DNA from: Rhodosporidiobolus odoratus
Taxonomy: Eukaryota; Basidiomycota; Microbotryomycetes; Sporidiobolales; Sporidiobolaceae
NCBI GenBank assembly: GCA_034387635.1
Contig: JAOANU010000008.1
Span: 620,001 to 684,000, forward strand
Direction: 5' to 3'
Length of the DNA: 64,000 nucleotides
Shown: piece after piece, positions 58,900 to 64,000 of the stretch
How positions within the stretch are numbered: position 1 is the stretch's first letter
How the letters are laid out: each line of letters opens with the position of its first letter
Program-made: the position numbers and the translations under genes
Notes under the pieces: model-generated
Told to the model about the DNA's origin: nothing
Databases searched by the model: none
Seen by the model: the letters and a program-made list of their open reading frames with translations, nothing else

Positions 58900-60452
58900 A
58901 TGTCGCTCGTCATGGGCGCCGCCTTCCAGCGCCAGCAGCTCGGCTCGATCCGTCTCAAGGTCGAGAGCAGCCTTCCGCACGGCTTGGCGCCGCCAGCGGC
59001 GCTCGTCAACGCCGCAATCCTGGCCGAGAGGGGAAAGGAGGCAGTCTCACGAGAGGAACCCAACAGATTCGGAAATGTTGCAAAGTTTGTTGTGCAAGGT
59101 GCGCCATTCCTTTACCTTTTCCCTGGGGCTACTGATGTCCTTGTATCGTCTCCCATTCGGCCACTCACGCAACCGTGCCCTCAGGCAAGGGCGCTATTGC
59201 TGCCCTGGTGGCCCGATATGCCGACGTACACGGGGAGACACGAGCAACTTTGAACGACACCCTCCTGCCAACTCAGCTGCAGGTACGGGCGATGCTCGCT
59301 GCCTCCTCCCTTTACGCTCGAGTCTCTGAGCAGACATACCATGCAGACTTACAACATTTCGCTAGAGCGCCCATTGACGCGGGGGCACGAGGAGGGCGAC
59401 CTTTTCACGCGCACCCAATCCCACATTCGGGGAAGGAGGACTAGCTCTAGCGCCGCCCGCATCGAGCTGCATGTGGACGCGCCAATTGCCCTTGGTGTAT
59501 CGAGCTCGCCGTTCGTCCCCTTCTTTTCGTGCTATCTCGCAACAGTATCCGGTCCTATATACATGCTGACCACTATTTGCCACCCTCAGCACCGCTGAAC
59601 TTGTTCTCATGCACACGCCACACTTCCTCAACGCTAGTAGCTGGCGAGAGGTAGACAATCGCGGCGTCGCTTTCGCCAATTACCGTCTTACCGCCATCAC
59701 GCATCAAGATCTCTCCGAACCTCACGGCCTTGTCCAACTCGGGTCACTGAACGCGCACATCGTCTTCTACCTCTCCATTTACCGCTGGATCGACGCTCAA
59801 GCGAGCGGAGGTCCTGCACCAAACTCCGAAGAAACCCGAATCGCCCTGTTCTACCTTTCCTTGCTCGTGCACACCGACCTCGAGTGGAACGCTCGTCGAA
59901 GTCTAGAAATACTCTTGTCAGAGACGGAGATGTGCTATCTCTATGAGACGCTGCCAGCGCAGGGGACGGGAGAAGGAGATCAGGCGTTATTCTGCCGTTG
60001 GAAATGGACTTGGGCAAGATCGATCGCAGACTTCTTGTGCACCGGTCAGAAGGCGGACGAGATCGCGGTGAAGCAGGCGAGGTGGCACCTCGATCAGCCG
60101 GTTTTGAGGGCGGGTGAGCATGCGGATCGTAGTGTCTACGACATGAAGGAACGCTACCTCGTGGTGTTGCGGACGATCAAGGACTTCATCCAGGTTGGTC
60201 TGTCCTTGCGCCCTGTTCTTCCTACAGGCGTACTGATCCATTTTGTTGACATCTATACAGGCGCCCTTCTCCGCCTCGCAAGGAACAAACCCAGCCGTAC
60301 GTTCTGTTGCACCTATATAACCTCTCTTTTGCTTTTTTGCCTTGTTGACTTTCTCGCGATTGCATTGCTACTGTCAGGCGAGAAGCGAGCACTCTCTCGG
60401 AAAAGCGACGTCAGCCTCGCCTTTCTTTCCAGGTCCTCGCCGTCAGCTGTAA
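58900..60452 (+). CDS. Orphan family copy 3 (unrecognised protein), one junction out of phase
   Basis: Tandem paralogue of copy 2. From ATG 58900: MSLVMGAAFQRQQLGSIRLK, LPHGLAPPAALVNAAILAER to FVVQG; GKGAIAALVARYADVHGETR, LNDTLLPTQLQ; TYNISLERPLTRGHEEGDLF, IELHVDAPIAL; then HFLNASSWREVDNRG, NAHIVFYLSIYRWIDAQASG, RIALFYLSLLVHTDLEWNAR, CRWKWTWARSIADF, IAVKQARWHLDQPVLRAGE and KERYLVVLRTIKDFIQ; APFSASQGTNPA; ARSEHSLGKATSASPFFPGP, RRQL, stop TAA at 60450-60452. At the third intron (near 59490-59588) copies 1 and 2 splice in phase 2, but here the donor reads CTTGGTGTATC, one base short, and I found no good alternative. It may be a one-base deletion, use of a weak acceptor, or an assembly error. Function unknown. 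Confidence 0.6.
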
Positions 60453-60679
60453 CCTAGAGGAGGAGGAACAGGAGGAACAGGAGGAACAGGAGGAGTAGGA
60501 GGAGTGATACGGACATTGACTGAGTGTACGGGATGTCATATGAGCCAATGACTTGTTCACAGCGGGTTCAGCTTGAGAGCACGTCGGCGAGTAGCTTCAT
60601 GCATGCTGCCCTCTCTGGTCAGACTTGCAGGGAAAGGTCAGCAGAGCCTTTCCGACTTGAGAAGGTCGACGGTCCAGCT

Positions 60680-63600
60680 TCAGTCGATGTCGAAAGCAGC
60701 TGAAACCGCCGAGCTCGCGCGTCCACCTCGCACGAGAGCCTTCATCTTGCTCTCGTACGCCTCTCGATGCACGGTAAGAGGGAGAAAACCGAAAGGATGC
60801 AGCTCGCGTACAGGCCGATACTGTACAACAGAACAACCCCCTCCGCTTGATGGCACGACGCCGAATGCTGCGAGGCCCGCACAGTCGTACAACCGGCTGG
60901 ATAGCCGAGAGAAGAAGGGAAAAGACTGCGAGAACGGGGCGAAAGACGAACATGCGAATGGAAGGGAATGGCAGAGCGGCAAGGGGGTGAAGCTAGCCGA
61001 GGACTTGAAGCGAGCGCTGAAGGGAACACCGACACACGCATGAGCAGATGTAAAAGGGACGAGATCGGAAGAATTGGGGAGAGGAGGAACATACACTCCA
61101 AGCAACGACTTTCTCGTGCGCTGCGACCTTTTTCGGGTCGAAGCGGAGGACTTGAAGTCCGTCGAGCGAGGTTGCACGAGACAGGGCGACGTAAGACTGT
61201 CCTGCGGACGATCCAAAACTGTGGATCAGTACGAGCAGGCCGGGGGGAAAAGGGGAAAAGGGGAAAAGGGTGTTGAGGGCAGGCGGACCTTTCTCGAAGA
61301 CTTTGCCGAGATCGACTTTGACGCGGGCGATTGTTTGACCTTGAGACTTGTGGATGCTGTGGAGCACGGGCACAATCCCAAGGGTCAGTGCGGGCTAGCG
61401 CAAAAAGGAAAACACGGAAGAGTACCTCATTGCCCAAGCGCTGTAGGGCGAGAGGAGAGGACGCGTGGTCAGCGAAACGTGAAGCAGGAAGAGGAAGCGA
61501 CTTGAGCAGGGAGGAGCAAGTGGAGAGCCTCATACAGAATAATCGGATACTGCGAGATGGAAAATAAACGGAGCAACTCGTTAGTCTCGCAAGTCACTGG
61601 GATTCCGGGACCGTTCCGGCCCACAGAGGCAGAGAGAGCAAGGGAGATTAGGCGTACCTGCCTCCTCTTAGCCAGTACCTTCCCCTTACCATCCTCCACC
61701 TTGAACTCCTCCCTAACCATAGTCTTCCTCTCCACCCCTTGCGGAGTCTGCCAATCCACCACCGGACCCAACTCAATCTTCCCACTCGCGACGGCATCCA
61801 CAATCCTCTGTTTCTTCCTCGCGTTCATGGCGCTCAATTCGGGTTTGATGCGAAGTTCGGTACCATCGGCCGTGAGGAAGACTTCATCCCCTCCTCCTCC
61901 CACTCCTCCTCCTCCGAGCCCACTATCTTCATCTTCCCCTTCCAACTCTGGAACTCCGAACCCTACCACCGTCCCAACCGTTCCATTAACCAGCGTCAGA
62001 TCCAAATTCTTGATCAACATGACCTGAGCTCCAACTTTCAAGGTCAATGAATCGGGCGCCATAAAGTTGTTCAAGTAGGGATTGGTTTTCTGACGAGCGG
62101 GATCGGGATCGGCTGTGGTATCTTCCGATTTGAAGGTATGTTCATCGCCTTTGAGCGCACGAAGTCGGTTCTGGTTGGAGCGTTCAACTTCGTTGCGCAT
62201 AGGGAAGCTAGAAGGGAGTACGAATGCGATTTGTCAGTCGCCGGCTCGCGGATCGATGAATATGTCGGGGGAGGAAGAGAAGACCACGCACAGTTCTGTC
62301 GGTTCTATCCCGATCGGGTACTTGGGTTCCCTCTGCAACGCATAAAACTTTTTGATACTCTCCTGACTCAGTCGTCCGAACCTCATCTCATTGAGCATGT
62401 CGATGAATTCTGTTCGCCACGTAGAAGAGCCGGCAGCATCGTCAGCCATTTCTTTTGCGGTAGATCGGGATAGGAAGAACAGGGCAGAGGCAATCTTTGA
62501 ACGGACCGGTATCTTTCTGCCTGAACACCTGCGTGAGGTTGACCGTGTGGTCGATGCATTGTTTCCACGCTGCAGCTTCGAAAGCAAATGTTGGAGTGAC
62601 GCCCTTGGTAACAGGTGGGAGTTGGAAAAAGTCGCCCGTCACGACGAGCTGTGAGGGGATGTGGGCGATGCGAGAGAAGAGGTGCAGTGGGAGAGTGTCA
62701 GTCGATGGACCGAGAAGGAGGAAAGAGGATGGAGAGCAAGACGCACCTGGATTCCTCCAAACGGCTTACCCGCCGCAGCGCTGCCACTCTTGCCCGCTTT
62801 CTTCTTGAGAGCCGTCGCAATTGCCGCGAGTTTGTCGAAGAGATGTCCATCGACCATAGACACTGCGGAACCGCATCGAGTCAATCGCACGGTCGCGAGG
62901 CAGAGATCGAAATTCCCGAAAGACGACTACCCCTGGGGCTGCAGTCGGGCGAAGTGAGGGAGGGAAGGAAGGAGAGAGATGACGACGCACCCTCATCCAC
63001 GACCAAAACCTTAACTCTCTGCCACTTTGCATTCGCATTCCTATTCTTCTTGATATTAGCAATCAACTGTTCCGCCGTCCCTTGACCTATCCCAATCCCC
63101 GCAAACGAATGAATCGTCACTCCCCCAATGTTACACGCGGCCATACCCGTTGAGGCGGTGACGGCGACGGCGTCAGACGCGCCTCGGTATTTACGTTTTA
63201 GGGAGGCGATGATTTCGCGCAGGAGGACGGATTTGCCGGTTCCTGCGTTACAGAGTGGGTCGGGACGAAAGATGGTAGAAAGGTCAGCGGGATGGGCGTA
63301 AGGGACGCATGTTGAGGGCGAGGATGGCGAACGTAGTCGGGGTCAGAGCAGAGCTCAAAGGAATATAGGATAGCATGGACAAGAACAGGTACGAGGCGGA
63401 CAGGCTACACGAACAGGAGGGAGCAGGGAGCAATGAAGAGTGAAAGAAAAGGAAAACGGGTCTCACCTGCCGACCCCGTGAAGAAGACATTCTTCTCGTC
63501 CTCAACCACGAGTTTCAACACCATCTGCTGTTCCGGACTCAGTATCACCTTCTGTTTGATATCCATCGCACTGCTCGTCAACATCTTCTCTTTCATCCCA

Positions 63601-63989
63601 GCCGCCAAACGACCTCCTGCACCGGTCGGACCGTTAAGGGCGTGAAAATTAGATGAGGAGGACGAGGTACGAGAGAGTTTGGTGCTCGAGGACGAGGTAG
63701 TTTCTAGACCTTCCCATGGCAGAGCACGTTTCTTGGGCAGGACGCTGCCGACTCCGACGGAAGAGGCGGAAGTAGTGGAGGAACTGGTAGAAGAGGTTCG
63801 GGAGGTTGAGGCGTGGTTGAAGGCATAAGTCGATGAGCCGGTCGAGGCGGTGCGCTTCACGGCAGAGGCGGAGGAAGTCGAACCGGAGGCGGAAGTTGCA
63901 GCGGAAGAAGAGGATGCGCCAGGACGACGAAACATGGGAGCAATCTTCGGGGCGGGTTTCGAAGAGGAAGTCGAAGTTGAGGCGAACAT
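60680..63989 (-). CDS. PIF1: PIF1-family 5'-3' DNA helicase
   Basis: Superfamily 1B helicase that acts on telomeres, G-quadruplexes and mitochondrial DNA. The ATG at 63989 begins a Ser/Thr-rich N-terminus ([20 protein letters not shown]). Then [20 protein letters not shown], Walker [16 protein letters not shown] across an intron, [20 protein letters not shown], Walker [20 protein letters not shown], and [13 protein letters not shown]. Further motifs are [57 protein letters not shown] with [24 protein letters not shown] and [21 protein letters not shown] Gly-rich insert and a 60-residue segment lie before motif V. The likely last exon ([20 protein letters not shown], stop at 60680-60682) is joined with a weak acceptor and is less certain. 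At least ten exons. All helicase motifs are intact. Confidence 0.92.
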
Positions 63990-64000
63990 GTTGCTTGTAG

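Overview
The window is nuclear DNA of an intron-rich, GC-rich, gene-dense fungus. Most genes are split by many 45-100 bp GT-AG introns and several exons are only 15-18 nt long. The proteins read as basidiomycete, and I infer a red or oleaginous yeast-like member of Pucciniomycotina (Rhodotorula/Sporobolomyces type). No rRNA, tRNA, CRISPR array, virus or intact transposon was seen. Gene models below were joined by eye from frame, splice signals and family knowledge, so internal junctions are approximate unless stated.

Left part (1-26 kb) is mostly conserved housekeeping: Pmt4-type O-mannosyltransferase (cut by the left edge), ZPR1, an uncertain multi-frame region, alanine-glyoxylate aminotransferase, a short F-box gene, a tubby-C-like protein, a DnaJ with DnaJ-X tail, a complex I ESSS/NDUFB11-type subunit, the kinase RIO2, the karyopherin Kap123, and a secretory cyclophilin whose signal-peptide exon is tandemly duplicated.

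Middle part (27-42 kb): two lineage-specific unknown proteins, a hidden 65-residue twin-CX9C gene resembling NDUFAF8, a damaged F-box/LRR gene carrying a perfect 46 bp tandem duplication, a vacuolar-type amino acid transporter, the U-box cyclophilin (PPIL2/CYP60 type) with a 38-copy GA microsatellite acting as an intron pyrimidine tract, and LEO1 of the PAF1 complex.

Right part (42-64 kb): a member of an unrecognised protein family on the minus strand (42.0-43.6 kb), a GPI-anchored-like Ala/Ser/Gly-rich secreted protein, the mismatch-repair endonuclease subunit PMS1, a 70-residue small gene behind a TATA box, ERG26, MED31, an unknown Ser/Pro-rich protein, a broken histone H4 remnant, two tandem plus-strand members of the same unknown family (56.5-58.0 and 58.9-60.5 kb), and the PIF1 helicase.

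The most novel content is the three-member orphan family with shared exon layout and a shared C-terminal motif. Two of its three copies seem to carry frame lesions, and the tandem pair sits between a histone H4 relic and PIF1. This looks like an actively duplicating and decaying locus in otherwise conserved surroundings.
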